DNA of 58,770 nucleotides from Diplocarpon mali (lineage: Eukaryota; Ascomycota; Leotiomycetes; Helotiales; Drepanopezizaceae). The position numbers and the translations under genes were made by a program. Below are positions 57,112-58,770 of this stretch, piece after piece (the stretch's first letter is position 1; each line of letters starts with the position of its first letter). The stretch lies in NCBI GenBank assembly GCA_024741835.1, contig JAENRP010000255.1, positions 3,231-62,000 of the forward strand, read 5' to 3'. The notes below the pieces were generated by a model, which saw only the letters and a program-made list of their open reading frames with translations, did no database searches and was not told where the DNA came from.

Positions 57112-58756
57112 AATTAATACTAAACTGGCTGACAAATTTCTTATAGAATCTGCCGAAGGTACTCTTGCCTTAATATCAACTGATACTCCTAATTCGACCT
57201 TAAATCGACTTAAGGATTCCTTTGATTTAATTAAAAAGCTTTATTAAAATAATTACAAATCCTTTTAAAAGATTTGCGCCGACTTTCTTAAAAACTACTT
57301 CTTAAAAGATAGATTGCTTTACTTTAAGGAGCGTCTTTGCGTATGCTATAATACTCCTTTATGCACTTATCTAATTCAAGAAGCTTATAACCAACCTTCT
57401 AGCGCGTACCCTAGTGGCTTAAAGACCTATTAGCTTCTTGCTCTTAAGTACTATTAGGTTAGGATAGGTTCAGATTGCAAAAGATTTATTATAAATTGCA
57501 AACCTTATCAATTTTTGCATTTAAAGACAATTAAATAATAAGGCCTCTTATAGCCTCTCCCTATTCCTAACTATCTTATATAGCACTTATATATATATTT
57601 TAAGGATTTCCCTTTTAATAAGTATAGTTTTGATAGAATCCTAGTTTTTATAAACCGACTTAGTAAGAGCGCTATTATAATCCTTTATTAAAAAGATATC
57701 GATACTTAAGGAACTGCTTGATTATTCGTTTAATAGATATATTAATTCGGCTATACTCTAGAGACAATTACCTTAAACTAAGGCCCTTAATTCGTCTCCT
57801 TATTTTAAAGAGAGTTCTACTATATTATTAGTATTAAGATTAAACTCTCTATAGCATATTATAAGGAGACTAATAGCCAAATAGAGATTATAAATAAGTA
57901 TATTAATTTAAGGCTATAGCCTTTTATTAATTACTACTAAGATAATTAGAGTGAACTAATTCTATTAATAGATCGTACGCAATCTACTCTCCCTTACGCT
58001 TCTATTAGTATAACCTTATATTAGCTTAAGTATAAAGTTATGCCTTAGATAAGTTGGGATTAGATCTTTTTAAAAACGTCTAGCCTATAAGAGAAATTAA
58101 ACTAAGCAAAGGCTAGGCTAGTAGTAAAGAGGATGCACGCAGCTTAGGAAATAGTAAAAGGTAATATAAAACGCGCTTAGGAGAAAATGCAGAAGTCTAT
58201 AAATTAATACTAAAAGGAGATTGATTAGAAACCTAGAGATATAGTCTACCTTTTAATAAAAAATCTTAAGAACTACTACCCTAATAGGAAACTGGCTAAT
58301 TAATAGGATAGCCTCTTTAAGGTTCTTAAGAAGGTAGGCAATTTATATTAGATTAAGCTGCTTATAGGTTTTATAATATATAATATCTTTGCGCTAAAGC
58401 TACTATTTAAAGATCCGCAAAACCCTTTGCTAAGTTAAGAATAACCTTAGCCTATTATAAAAAAGATTATAAGGTAAGAAGAGTATAAAGTATCTAAGAT
58501 ACTAGGTATACGCCTATCTTAAGAGAACTTAAAGTACTAGGTTAAATAGACTAGTTATAACTCTAATTTAAGTTAGTATTATACTTTAAATTTTATAAGA
58601 TCCTTATATAAGATTTGCGACTTTTATTAAGCTAATCCTATAAAGCTAGGACTACCTTAGAACCTATAAGCTTAGCTAAAGGCTTAGGAAAGCAGTATAA
58701 ATAATTATAGTTACTTAAAAGATAATAGGCCAGATGCGAAATAGGTTAGTAAATAA
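57112..58756 (+). pseudogene. pol: C pol, 3' part (integrase and chromodomain)
   Basis: Resumes exactly where 41402 stops, with AATTA duplicated, and follows B 29654-31296: integrase zinc region and core (about 57300-58000), then the chromodomain region with EEYKVSKILGIRLS (about 58480) and the NFIRSLYKICDFY end, to TAA 58754-58756. More RIP stops than B. The remainder of C is outside the window. Confidence 0.85.
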
Positions 58757-58770
58757 ATTTAAAAATATAA

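Larger units (their letters stand above)
37108..58770 (+). mobile_element. Element C: second B-family chromovirus, split by D
   Basis: 5' LTR at 37108-37413, gag 37722-39086, pol to 41402, then interrupted by Copia D (41403-57111). Pol resumes at 57112 and reaches its stop at 58754-58756. The opposite-strand frame region and 3' LTR lie beyond the right edge. It matches B throughout but is more AT-rich, with more RIP stops. The candidate left TSD is GATAG (37103-37107). Confidence 0.9.

Overview
This window looks like a transposon-dense, heavily AT-biased block from a filamentous ascomycete (Pezizomycotina-like). The evidence is fungal-type Ty3/Gypsy and Ty1/Copia pol domains, one small intron-containing gene encoding a cysteine-rich secreted peptide, and the signature of repeat-induced point mutation (RIP). 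Long pol-like frames are broken almost only by TAG/TAA codons at former CAG/CAA/TGG positions. Repeat copies differ by C-to-T and G-to-A changes, with few indels. No tRNA, rRNA or CRISPR array is visible.

Layout. 1-15276 (minus strand) is a very large LTR retrotransposon, here called A1. In transcription order it has a 240-bp 5' LTR (15276-15037), gag-protease, RT/RNase H/integrase, then two extra long open frames, X2 (7463-4191) and X1 (3535-116). X1 and X2 are paralogous to each other and of no family I recognise. Its 3' LTR lies beyond the left edge. 15277-20617 (plus) is the 3' part of an older, more mutated copy, A2: the X2 tail, complete X1 and the 3' LTR, with 89 N at 20092-20180. A1 inserted into the X2 gene of A2 in opposite orientation, which creates a false 'giant inverted repeat'. 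A short palindromic repeat occurs 14 times in A1 and 6 times in A2 and nowhere else in the window. Mostly it is read in the same frame as an LTRxPGLxVR-like peptide.

20618-24041 (minus) is a different Gypsy element (G2) whose RT is cut by the A2 LTR. G2 is itself inserted in a fragment of a B-family LTR (24042-24168). 24169-25354 holds a 48-bp tandem duplication and a degraded unidentified frame. 25360-32920 (plus) is a full-length Gypsy chromovirus, B: 307-bp LTRs, TSD ATACG, gag, pol with chromodomain, a Tf1-like self-priming site, and a cysteine-rich frame on the opposite strand between pol and the 3' LTR.

32926-37107 is the least RIP-damaged stretch and holds the only apparently intact host-type gene, a 57-residue secreted cysteine-rich peptide (35364-35607, one intron). 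It ends in a Copia pol remnant. 37108-58770 is a second, more decayed B copy (C). It is split by a Copia element D (41403-57111, minus, 197-bp LTRs, TSD AATTA), which is in turn split by a third Gypsy chromovirus E (43906-52006, plus, 306-bp LTRs, TSD TTTAC). E carries a sense accessory frame whose stop codon abuts the 3' LTR.

The best candidate for something undescribed is element A: an approximately 15.8-kb Gypsy element with twin accessory proteins and a resident palindromic repeat that has spread through its own coding sequence. Element-level calls rest on LTR pairs, target duplications and recognisable RT/IN/PR motifs. Names A1, A2, B, C, D, E, G2, X1 and X2 are local labels only.
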